Assembly (NCBI GenBank): GCA_030705665.1
Contig: JAUZQA010000054.1
Coordinates: forward strand, 1 to 12,550
Length of the DNA: 12,550 nucleotides
Origin: Bacillota bacterium
GTDB taxonomy: Bacteria; Bacillota; Bacilli; Bacillales_B; DSM-18226
Direction: 5' to 3'
Shown piece by piece: positions 1-6,401 of the stretch. Below the pieces are notes generated by a model. It was given only the letters and a program-made list of their open reading frames with translations. It made no database searches and had not been told where the DNA came from. Within the stretch, counting starts at the first letter, position 1; the number at the start of each line of letters is the position of its first letter. Both the position numbers and the translations under genes were made by a program.

Positions 1-16
1 AAACTGCTGCATCCAT
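1..16 (-). CDS. Start of an unidentified fourth gene of the kinase operon (partial)
   Basis: Reading leftwards, an ATG at 16-14 begins M-D-A-A-V and then leaves the window. A strong ribosome site, GGAGGG at 28-23, lies six bases before it and overlaps the TAG stop of the kinase gene. The gap from the kinase stop to this ATG is 11 nt, so the gene is almost certainly co-transcribed with the FHA, phosphatase and kinase genes and probably translationally coupled to the kinase. Five codons are too few to identify the product. Its position makes it a candidate partner or substrate of the phosphorylation module, which is inference from context only. Confidence 0.6.
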
Positions 17-27
17 ACTAATCCCTC

Positions 28-1716
28 CTACTCCTTTCGATATGCCAGCTCAATTGCCCGTTCTGTTTCACCGAAGCGATTGACGATTTCATTTTTCATC
101 GCTTGCGTTTTATCGGTGGTTACCTCGACGTTCTTGGTACTCTTTTTCACAGATTGATAAACAGAAAGAAGGTCACTTTCTTTGACCCCATCCCATTTAT
201 ACTTTCTTGAATAGGTTTCGAGCGCATCCATCGTTAATTTATAGAGTTCAAGTTTCACAATCTCATTTTCATTGGGTTTTTTTTCAATCGTTTTGTTAAG
301 CTTTTTGATATTTTCCCAATATGGACGATAGAGGCCATTATCCGATGCTTCATCAATATGGAGAGTAATATCACGGTTAAATATGCCGATATCTCTGTAT
401 ACAATTGCCATTTCATGAAAACTGTTGTTTTTCGAGCCATACTGAACAGCATCAGCAAACCATTGAATCGAGCTTTTCATTCTTGTAATCTGGTTGTCGC
501 TGTTCTTGGTTCGACCATAATCATAGTAATACCAATAGGTTTTTCCGATTTCAAAGGCAAGGTCGGCATAGTCGGGGTTTTTACGGAAATCCATGAGATG
601 GGGGGTAATTTTATTTTTCAGCTTTTCTTCTTCGCCAACCGTAAAATTAGCATCGCTTTTAAAGGCATCTAGTAACCCTAGATAGGCTTCATTCACAGTA
701 GGTTTAATCTCAATTGCCTGCAAATAATAATCAATTTTAATCGCATCATCATTCGTTTTTTCGGCAGTCTGGATGATTTGACTGTAATGATCATTATTCG
801 TATGGGTTTCCATTGCCTGCCCTGTAATTCCCATTAGTAAAAAGAACAAAGCTGCCCCAGCCACGATACTAAAGTTGCGAAGCTTCGCCTTTTGTTTGGC
901 CCGATACGTATCATCCGCTTCTTCATAATGATGAAGCGCATATAACACTTCTGCACATGATTGAAATCTGTCATCAGGGTTCAACTGGGTACATTTTTGA
1001 ATAATTTTTTCTAACCCGCCGGATAATTGCGGATTCCAATGGCGGATTGGATATAACTTATAAGGCGGTTCGCAAGGATTTTGTCCTGTCACCATGTGAT
1101 ACAACGTAACGCCAAGGCAATAGACATCGGTCCGTGCGTCCGTTTGTCCTTTACCTCCGAACTGTTCAGGGGCGGCGTATCCTTTTGTTCCCAAACTTAC
1201 CGTGTCCGTTAGATTTTGTTCTTTGTATTCTCTGGCAATCCCAAAATCAATCAATTTTACATTACCGTCAGGCCTTAACATCACGTTTGCAGGCTTCATA
1301 TCCCGATAAATGATCGAAGGTGTCCGCGTATGCAAATAGTCTAGTACGTCACAAAGCTGCTTCGCCCAATCAATCACTAATTCCTGGGGCTGGGCACCGT
1401 ACTCGTCGATGATCTTACTGAGCGGTTCCCCTTCGATATAGTCCATGATGACATAAATGACTTGGCCGTTGTCGATAATATCCACAATCCGCGGCAATGC
1501 AGAATGGTCAAGCTTCTTAATCAGATTCGCTTCGGCAATCGCACTCTGAATAATGACTTCGCTATGTTGATCTCTGCCTTTTTTTTCAATTTCTTTTACT
1601 GCCCACTGCTTGTTAAGGCGTTTATCCATCGCGAGATAAACCTTTGACATCCCGCCTTGGCCAATCAGCTTTAATATTTCGTATTTACCTTCGATAACAG
1701 AACCAATTGCCGCCAA
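28..1716 (-). CDS. Membrane-anchored Ser/Thr protein kinase without PASTA repeats
   Basis: A 562-residue Hanks-type (PrkC-like) kinase. The cytoplasmic catalytic domain spans about residues 12-265: glycine loop GQGGMS near 19-24, ATP-binding Lys41 in AVK, catalytic loop YRDMKPAN at 137-144 (Asp139, Lys141, Asn144), DFG at 157-159, a Thr-rich activation loop at 170-177 and APE at 182-184. Tyr replaces the His of HRD. A hydrophobic segment at about 283-300 is the single membrane helix. Some 260 residues follow, predicted outside the cell, with a helical, TPR-like look and no PASTA repeats, so this is not PrkC itself. The TTG start at 1716 is chosen because an in-frame TAA lies just upstream and AAGGATGGGG precedes it. 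That ribosome site overlaps the phosphatase stop 15 nt away, suggesting coupled translation. The kinase role is clear; the stimulus and targets are unknown. Confidence 0.93.
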   Translation of the reverse strand: MAAIGSVIEGKYEILKLIGQGGMSKVYLAMDKRLNKQWAVKEIEKKGRDQHSEVIIQSAIAEANLIKKLDHSALPRIVDIIDNGQVIYVIMDYIEGEPLSKIIDEYGAQPQELVIDWAKQLCDVLDYLHTRTPSIIYRDMKPANVMLRPDGNVKLIDFGIAREYKEQNLTDTVSLGTKGYAAPEQFGGKGQTDARTDVYCLGVTLYHMVTGQNPCEPPYKLYPIRHWNPQLSGGLEKIIQKCTQLNPDDRFQSCAEVLYALHHYEEADDTYRAKQKAKLRNFSIVAGAALFFLLMGITGQAMETHTNNDHYSQIIQTAEKTNDDAIKIDYYLQAIEIKPTVNEAYLGLLDAFKSDANFTVGEEEKLKNKITPHLMDFRKNPDYADLAFEIGKTYWYYYDYGRTKNSDNQITRMKSSIQWFADAVQYGSKNNSFHEMAIVYRDIGIFNRDITLHIDEASDNGLYRPYWENIKKLNKTIEKKPNENEIVKLELYKLTMDALETYSRKYKWDGVKESDLLSVYQSVKKSTKNVEVTTDKTQAMKNEIVNRFGETERAIELAYRKE

Positions 1717-1731
1717 AGGGAATCCCCATCC

Positions 1732-2499
1732 TTACAAAATTTTAATAAGCACAGCAGTGATATTATCTTTTTCCTGTCTTTGCTTATTAAGTTCAACCAT
1801 TGCTTTGATCCCATGCTCCATCACAGTTTCATCGATTAACAGTTCCGGTAAGAATGCCTGAAAAATCTCATCCTCGGTAATCTCATGACGAAAACCATCG
1901 GAGCAAAGCAGATAAACTTCACCTGGCACAGGTTTTCCGTACAAGAATTGCGGCTCAACGATTTTTGAAGCACCGATACACTGCAACAGAACATTTCTTC
2001 GCGGGTCCGTTTTCGCTTGCTCCTGAGTTAATGTGCCTTTTCTAATCTCCCTGCCCACTAATGTTTGATCTTCCGTTAAAATTTCTAATTGATCTTGTAT
2101 CCGATAGACCCGTGAATCCCCGACATGTCCAATCAACAAATACTGTGAATCGATTAAGAGCAGGGCAGTCAATGTCGTCCCTAGCTGGACCCCTATTTTT
2201 CTTCCATAATCAGCAATTCGCTGGTTTTGTTCTTTCATCAGCCGCCCCCAGCGATCCTGAATATCGTCCCAATCCTTTTTTACCAGCTGTGCCGGAAGCT
2301 CTTTTTCAAACCACTCGGAAAAAGCATGGACCACACTTGCACTGGCCACTTCCCCTTTAGAAAGTCCCCCCATACCGTCACAAATTACAGCTAAGACAAC
2401 CTTTCCGACAGATGTATCTGCAATCTTTAAACACAAGCTGTCTTGATTGGTTGATTTTCGATTCCCAACATCAGTAAATACTGCAGACAAAACGTCCAT
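1732..2499 (-). CDS. PP2C-family Ser/Thr protein phosphatase
   Basis: A 255-residue PPM/PP2C metal-dependent phosphatase of normal length for bacterial Stp/PrpC enzymes, consisting of the catalytic domain only with no membrane segment. Visible family motifs are NQD at 18-20, CDGMGG at 40-45 (metal ligands Asp41 and Gly42), LGTT at 106-109, HVGDSR at 125-130 (Asp128), CSDG at 199-202 (Asp201) and KDN at 244-246 (Asp245). All expected metal-binding acidic residues are present, so it should be active. By family and position it removes phosphate from targets of the kinase encoded next, and probably from the kinase itself. The ATG start at 2499 is preceded by AAGGAAGG. The gap after the FHA gene is 18 nt and the kinase gene follows after 15 nt. 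It is PrpC-like but not the prpC-prkC locus, which normally sits beside rpe and rsgA. Confidence 0.94.
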   Translation of the reverse strand: MDVLSAVFTDVGNRKSTNQDSLCLKIADTSVGKVVLAVICDGMGGLSKGEVASASVVHAFSEWFEKELPAQLVKKDWDDIQDRWGRLMKEQNQRIADYGRKIGVQLGTTLTALLLIDSQYLLIGHVGDSRVYRIQDQLEILTEDQTLVGREIRKGTLTQEQAKTDPRRNVLLQCIGASKIVEPQFLYGKPVPGEVYLLCSDGFRHEITEDEIFQAFLPELLIDETVMEHGIKAMVELNKQRQEKDNITAVLIKIL

Positions 2500-2517
2500 T
2501 TTTGGAACCTTCCTTGC

Positions 2518-3663
2518 TTAAAGATAAAAAATGAATTCCTCATTTGCGAGCCGTAATTTTGTGCCTGAAAAAATCTCAATCTCTTTATTCGCAGGAATCA
2601 CGCCATTTTCTACATATGTTTTATTGGTTGAATGATTATCAATAATATAATAGCGATGATCCCTTGTAATAATATCAGCATGCTTTCGGCTAACCGCGTT
2701 ATTATATGAAACAACATAATCGCTGTGCTGCGTGTCCTTTCCAATCCGAAACGTTTGTCTGTCCACAAAGATTTTTTCCTGCGTTTTTTCCCTAATCAAA
2801 AATGGAAATGCTGGTTCTTCAGCTGCACCAAGTACGGTTGTCCCGCTATCAAATTCCTTCGTATCTAATACGGCCGTATCACTCGAACTTTGGTTTCCTC
2901 CTATTCCTAGCACCTCGGAAATGTCCAGGTATTTGATCGATGAAGGTTTACCATCCTCTACTGGCGAACCACAGGCAGCGCAAAAATTAGCTGCCTCCCA
3001 AAATTCATTTCCACAGTTTTGGCAATACAGTGCTTGTTTTACGCCCGTACCGGCAGCATATCCTTCTGCTGAAATCAGCCAAGGGTCCTCGAGCACTGTT
3101 GAATCTGGTTTGTTTTCCTTTATGGCTGCTATTAATCTTTCAAAACGATTAATCGATACAGGGATACTGTGTTTAAAATAGTTTAAGTATTGCGAGACAT
3201 AAGCACGACTTTCGTCTTTAGAAAATACAGCCTGATAGGGAAGGTCCTGAAAAAAGTCAGACCACACATAGGGATGTTGATTGTTAATAATTGGCCAGAA
3301 AATACAATTCACTTTTTTCGTTTCTGGATCAACGAAGATATAGCGGCAATCCAACAATAGATTTCCAATATTCAGCAAATTATTTTCGCATTCCTTTATA
3401 ATCCTGATCAATTGAGTGACCACATTTAAAAACATGCTTTTACTGACAATACTATTCAGATAGGATTCTAGTGACACCATACCAATTAGTGTACTTTTCA
3501 ATACGACCTCAGCTTTACTTTTTTCAGTACATAATGGAATAAGACCTTCGACTAATCCATCGGAAATGGCCTTGTATTCACGTTCATTGATCGTTTCAGG
3601 ATATTGTAACTGACTTTTCACAACACATTGGCCGGTATTTTGTTCAATTATTGTTTTTACCAT
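2518..3663 (-). CDS. FHA-domain protein with zinc ribbon, possible phosphothreonine reader
   Basis: A 381-residue soluble protein with three parts. Residues 1 to about 190 form an N-terminal domain with no obvious catalytic motif; it resembles the region called DUF6382 in Firmicute FHA proteins, an attribution from memory and moderately sure. Residues 214-231 are a zinc ribbon with Cys214, Cys217, Cys228 and Cys231. A linker at 240-290 contains DTAVLD and GTTVLG. Residues about 300-381 are an FHA domain with Arg307 and Gly309, SRKH at 325-328 and the STNKTYVENG stretch at 345-354, the usual phosphothreonine-binding elements. The ATG at 3663 follows GGGGAG with a six-base gap. As first gene of the operon with phosphatase and kinase, it probably reads the phosphorylation state set by them. 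Similar FHA proteins accompany secretion or pilus loci in some Firmicutes, but no such gene is visible here. Confidence 0.88.
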   Translation of the reverse strand: MVKTIIEQNTGQCVVKSQLQYPETINEREYKAISDGLVEGLIPLCTEKSKAEVVLKSTLIGMVSLESYLNSIVSKSMFLNVVTQLIRIIKECENNLLNIGNLLLDCRYIFVDPETKKVNCIFWPIINNQHPYVWSDFFQDLPYQAVFSKDESRAYVSQYLNYFKHSIPVSINRFERLIAAIKENKPDSTVLEDPWLISAEGYAAGTGVKQALYCQNCGNEFWEAANFCAACGSPVEDGKPSSIKYLDISEVLGIGGNQSSSDTAVLDTKEFDSGTTVLGAAEEPAFPFLIREKTQEKIFVDRQTFRIGKDTQHSDYVVSYNNAVSRKHADIITRDHRYYIIDNHSTNKTYVENGVIPANKEIEIFSGTKLRLANEEFIFYL

Positions 3664-3677
3664 AATTTTCTCCCCGT

Positions 3678-3835
3678 ATATTGTAGGTTAGATTATTTAA
3701 AGATAGAAGAAACTCGTCTTGAACGGTGAAGTTGACTATTAACTTTTTACCTAATTATTATTGTCTATTTCGTTATAACCTTTTTTCTTTAACGTTCTAT
3801 ATATGGACTAATTTTACCCTATTTTCCTACAATAT
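3678..3835. repeat. Distant 10-bp inverted repeat pair upstream of the FHA operon
   Basis: ATATTGTAGG at 3678-3687 is exactly complementary to CCTACAATAT at 3826-3835. The arms lie 138 bp apart and bracket the region where the operon promoter should be. The near arm is 15 bp before the FHA start codon, close to its ribosome site. The two copies could be operator half-sites for one regulator, but a chance match of this length is possible. Confidence 0.4.
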
Positions 3836-3907
3836 GTCGATGTCGGCAAGAAAATTGGGAGTATTTCCCTTGATTTTTTACTAAATTTCCGATATTACTA
3901 GTCGCTA

Positions 3908-3929
3908 TTCTAGTAGAATTCTACTAGAA
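3908..3929. repeat. Perfect 22-bp palindrome, candidate operator
   Basis: The half-site TTCTAGTAGAA is followed directly by its exact reverse complement, with GAATTC at the centre (3916-3921). There is no loop, so it suits binding of a dimeric protein better than a transcription terminator. It lies about 245 bp upstream of the FHA gene start and between two minus-strand hairpins. No known consensus was recognised. Confidence 0.55.
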
Positions 3930-3937
3930 GGAAGCTA

Positions 3938-3969
3938 AAAGAAAAGAGAAGTACTTATTGGACTTCTCT
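3938..3969 (-). terminator. Possible second terminator on the minus strand
   Basis: Read on the minus strand, AGAGAAGT (3969-3962) pairs with ACTTCTCT (3952-3945) across a nine-base loop and runs into TTTCTTTT. An 8-bp stem with an interrupted T-tract is a moderate intrinsic terminator. It lies about 100 bp beyond the better terminator at 4065-4092 and could act as a backup that stops read-through into the FHA operon promoter region. Confidence 0.4.
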
Positions 3970-4064
3970 ATAAGTCGATTCATTATTATGAAACGTAAGG
4001 TGTCATCAAAAAAATTAGTTTCATTTACAGACTTTTGTTAAAAAATCGGTATCTCTGAAGATAG

Positions 4065-4092
4065 AAAAAGACGTGTGCAGGCACACGTCTTT
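4065..4092 (-). terminator. Intrinsic terminator of the enoate reductase-like gene
   Basis: On the minus strand a perfect 12-bp inverted repeat, AAAGACGTGTGC and its complement, closes on two central bases (in practice a loop of four or more) and is followed by TTTTT. It begins six bases after the TAA stop at 4100-4098. Confidence 0.9.
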
Positions 4093-4097
4093 AAGTA

Positions 4098-6095
4098 TTA
4101 AATATGACTTGCTACTTCAAATGCATCCCAGATGCCATACATGATGTTAGCTACTTTGCGGGCATCTCCCAAAAGGTAGATTTCTGGGATTTCAAATTGT
4201 AAGTCTTCAAATAATCCCTTATTTTCTTGGTAGCCTACAGCAAGAACGACACTGTCACATGATATTGTTTGGCTGCCCTCGGCTGTTTGCACCTCTACTT
4301 TTCCATCTTCGTATTTGGTCACTTTTCCATTAGTAATGGTTTCGATTCCGTTAAATGGAATTAATTTTTCCAGCATATCACTATTGGCATGACATAATGG
4401 TCCATTGACTGCCAAGAGTTTATCGAGAGCTTCCACGATGGTTACTTTTTTGCCTTGTTGGGCCAGATGCAAAGCTGTCTCGCAGCCAACGAGTCCACCG
4501 CCGACCACAACGGTCTCTTTCCCAACCTGCTTAACTCCCGTTAACACATCTGCTGCGGTAAAGACCTTCTCATCGTTTCCAAGACTAAATACCTTTGGAG
4601 TTGAGCCTGTGGCGATGATCACAGCATCCGCTTTATATTGTAATATAAACGCTTTTGTCACTTCCTCATTTAAATGGAGAGGGACATGTAATCTTTTTAA
4701 TTCGTCCGTATACCACGCAGCAAGTGCAAGATCATCTTCCTTAAACGAAGGTGCTCCTCCAGGAATCAAGTTACCGCCCAAGCGGCTTGATTTTTCATAA
4801 AGGACAGGTTCATGACCCCTTAGGGCAAGAACTCTTGCTGCCTCACAGCCGGCAACCCCTCCACCAACAATCAGGACCTTCTTTTTCGGTGCGGCAGGAT
4901 TCAGCTGCGTTACTCGCTCTCGGCCTGCTTGAGGATTCACCCCGCAGTTGAGCAAAGAATATTCTTGAATCCTGCCCATACAGCCTTCATGACAGGAGAT
5001 GCATGGCCGGATTTCAGCCAATCTTCCGCTCCGCAATTTATTTACATAATCCGGATCTGCCAGGAGCGGGCGGCCAAGGCTGATCATATCACAGATTCCC
5101 TCTTCGATCGCTTCCGCAGCCATATCTGGATTATCCATTCGGCCAGCACAAATGATCGGAACGTCAACCATTACCTTCATTAATCTGGCGAACGGGCGGT
5201 ACAGTCCTTTTTCTTGATACATTGGCGGATGGCTCCACCACCAGGCATCATAGGAACCAACATCGACATCAAGCGCATCGTAGCCATAGGAAACCAGCAG
5301 CTTGGCTGCCTCGATTCCTTCCTCAATGTCACGTCCTTTTTCCTCAAACTCTTCCCCAGGAAGGGCACCATCGCGCAAATCCTTGATAAAGCTTTTCGGA
5401 CTGTATCTCATGGTAACTGGGAAATCTTCGCCGCAAACCGCTTTGATTTCCTCGACTATTTCTCTGGCAAAACGCAGCCGATTCTCCAGGCTTCCGCCAT
5501 ATTCGTCTTTACGCTGATTAAATAAAGCAATGGCAAATTGGTCAATTAAATAGCCTTCATGTACAGCATGAATTTGCACACCGTCAAAGCCAGCACGTTT
5601 AGCATGGAAGGCTCCTTCGCCGAATTTTTTTACAATGGAACGGATTTCTTCTACCGTTAACTCGCGGCAGGTTTTATCAAGCCACCGATGTTGAATCGGA
5701 GATGGCGCAACAGGAGGAAATTCGCCTAAATTAGTTGGAATAGTCACCCGCCCGAATCCGCCTGACATCTGTAAAAATACCTTCGCATTATAGGCGTGGA
5801 TCCGTTCTGTCATTTCTCGTGATGTACGAACGAATTGAACAGGATTATGGGTCGGACAAGGTACATTCGGCATCCCATGCTCCTCTACTTCATTATCCAC
5901 AAAGGTGACACCAGTAATAATCAGCCCCGTGCCGCCCTTCGCCCTTTCAACATAATAATCAATTCCTCTTTGATTAAAGCCACCTTCGGCATCCGCCAAT
6001 CCAAGCGGACCCATTGGGGCCATTGCAAAACGATTTTTGATTTCGAGCTTTCCAATTTTTATCGGGTTAAATAGATTGATATATTTGGAATCCAT
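4098..6095 (-). CDS. 2-enoate reductase-like NADH:flavin oxidoreductase (OYE/2,4-dienoyl-CoA reductase family)
   Basis: A 665-residue flavoprotein, the usual length for clostridial 2-enoate reductases and FadH-type enzymes. Residues 1 to about 355 form an Old Yellow Enzyme TIM barrel binding FMN, including HAVHEGYLIDQF at 176-187 and DEYGGSLENR in the following loop. Cys365, Cys368, Cys372 and Cys384 fit the 4Fe-4S cluster pattern. From about 405 on is an FAD/NAD(P)H module with VGGGVAG at 410-416 and a second Rossmann motif VVGGGLVG at 530-537. It should pass electrons from NAD(P)H through FAD, the cluster and FMN to an activated C=C bond. The inserted Glu in HAVHEG resembles 2-enoate reductases more than FadH. 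A longer frame reaches 6143, but the ATG at 6095 has AAGGGAGC seven bases upstream, so it is preferred. The gene is monocistronic. The exact substrate cannot be told. Confidence 0.88.
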   Translation of the reverse strand: MDSKYINLFNPIKIGKLEIKNRFAMAPMGPLGLADAEGGFNQRGIDYYVERAKGGTGLIITGVTFVDNEVEEHGMPNVPCPTHNPVQFVRTSREMTERIHAYNAKVFLQMSGGFGRVTIPTNLGEFPPVAPSPIQHRWLDKTCRELTVEEIRSIVKKFGEGAFHAKRAGFDGVQIHAVHEGYLIDQFAIALFNQRKDEYGGSLENRLRFAREIVEEIKAVCGEDFPVTMRYSPKSFIKDLRDGALPGEEFEEKGRDIEEGIEAAKLLVSYGYDALDVDVGSYDAWWWSHPPMYQEKGLYRPFARLMKVMVDVPIICAGRMDNPDMAAEAIEEGICDMISLGRPLLADPDYVNKLRSGRLAEIRPCISCHEGCMGRIQEYSLLNCGVNPQAGRERVTQLNPAAPKKKVLIVGGGVAGCEAARVLALRGHEPVLYEKSSRLGGNLIPGGAPSFKEDDLALAAWYTDELKRLHVPLHLNEEVTKAFILQYKADAVIIATGSTPKVFSLGNDEKVFTAADVLTGVKQVGKETVVVGGGLVGCETALHLAQQGKKVTIVEALDKLLAVNGPLCHANSDMLEKLIPFNGIETITNGKVTKYEDGKVEVQTAEGSQTISCDSVVLAVGYQENKGLFEDLQFEIPEIYLLGDARKVANIMYGIWDAFEVASHI

Positions 6096-6132
6096 ATTGA
6101 TTGCTCCCTTACTATGTATGGAACTTTTAGGT

Positions 6133-6150
6133 TTGTTAAACATTTCACAA
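6133..6150 (-). promoter_or_regulatory. Rex-like or Fnr-like operator before the enoate reductase gene
   Basis: The minus strand reads TTGTGAAATGTTTAACAA, an imperfect dyad of TTGTGAA and TTAACAA around four bases. From memory, Rex sites in Bacillales approximate TTGTGAA-N4-TTCACAA, and Fnr/CRP sites TGTGA-N6-TCACA; each is matched with one half-site mismatch (A for C), and the geometry is the same, so the two cannot be separated by eye. It lies 38 bp upstream of the ATG at 6095, where a repressor could block transcription. A redox or oxygen sensor would fit an NADH-consuming Fe-S reductase. Confidence 0.5.
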
Positions 6151-6239
6151 GGATAATTGTAATACTCCCCGCAAATATATCAATAATGCGGGGATAGATG
6201 TAACAGAACCTTCATTTATTTGACGGCGTAGCAGGGGGA

Positions 6240-6344
6240 TGCACGTTTTCCGCAGTACCTTGCACGTTTTTCGGAGAGCTTTGCACGATTTTTATGAACG
6301 TTTGCACCTTTTTCGGGGGAGGTTGCATGTTTTGCCTTTTACTA
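6240..6344. repeat. Tandem array of five 21-bp units, core TGCACGTTTTTCGG
   Basis: Units begin at 6240, 6261, 6282, 6303 and 6324, exactly 21 bp apart. Each starts TGCAC or TGCAT, continues with a T-run and often CGG, and ends in about seven variable bases. The last unit is the most decayed. The array lies between the MetE-like terminator and the enoate reductase upstream region and is not part of a credible gene. A second array with a different core but the same period lies at 10064-10182. Confidence 0.8.
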
Positions 6345-6360
6345 GAAATACCAATAATAG

Positions 6361-6390
6361 AAAAGCCCTCCTTCCGTATTGGAAGGAGGG
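6361..6390 (-). terminator. Intrinsic terminator of the MetE-like gene
   Basis: On the minus strand CCCTCCTTCC (6390-6381) pairs perfectly with GGAAGGAGGG (6375-6366) around a five-base loop, followed by CTTTT. It starts 11 bases after the stop codon at 6404-6402. Confidence 0.9.
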
Positions 6391-6401
6391 TGTTTGATTT
6401 T

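Larger units (their letters stand above)
3664..4064. other. Non-coding region between the FHA operon and the enoate reductase gene
   Basis: About 400 AT-rich bases with no credible gene; the open frames here are under 20 codons and lack ribosome sites. The region must hold the promoter of the FHA-phosphatase-kinase operon, which reads leftwards from 3663, but I could not find a convincing -35/-10 pair. It contains a perfect 22-bp palindrome (3908-3929), a 10-bp inverted repeat pair (3678-3687 and 3826-3835) and a hairpin followed by a T-rich stretch on the minus strand (3938-3969). Confidence 0.6.
6096..6401. other. Non-coding region with redox-type dyad, hairpin and tandem repeats
   Basis: About 300 bases with no gene. 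Going left to right it holds the ribosome site of the enoate reductase-like gene (6103-6110), an 18-bp Rex/Fnr-like dyad (6133-6150), a GC-rich inverted repeat CCCCGCA...TGCGGGG (6167-6173 with 6187-6193, no T-tract on either strand), a 21-bp-period tandem array (6240-6344), and the terminator of the MetE-like gene (6361-6390). No confident promoter hexamers were found. Confidence 0.65.

Noticed and set aside
3992..4039. Short plus-strand frames downstream of the palindrome
   Set aside because: Fewer than 20 codons, no ribosome site and no recognisable sequence.
6096..6143. 16-residue N-terminal extension of the enoate reductase-like protein
   Set aside because: The extension is not family-like, would run through the Rex/Fnr-like dyad, and the inner ATG at 6095 has a much better ribosome site.
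6167..6193. GC-rich inverted repeat as a terminator
   Set aside because: A 7-bp stem with a 13-base loop and no T-tract on either strand; the MetE-like gene already has a perfect terminator at 6361-6390. It may still matter in the enoate reductase leader.
6240..6344. CRISPR array
   Set aside because: Units are only 21 bp with 6-14 bp conserved cores; there are no 25-35 bp spacers, no near-identical repeats and no cas genes. The same holds for 10064-10182.
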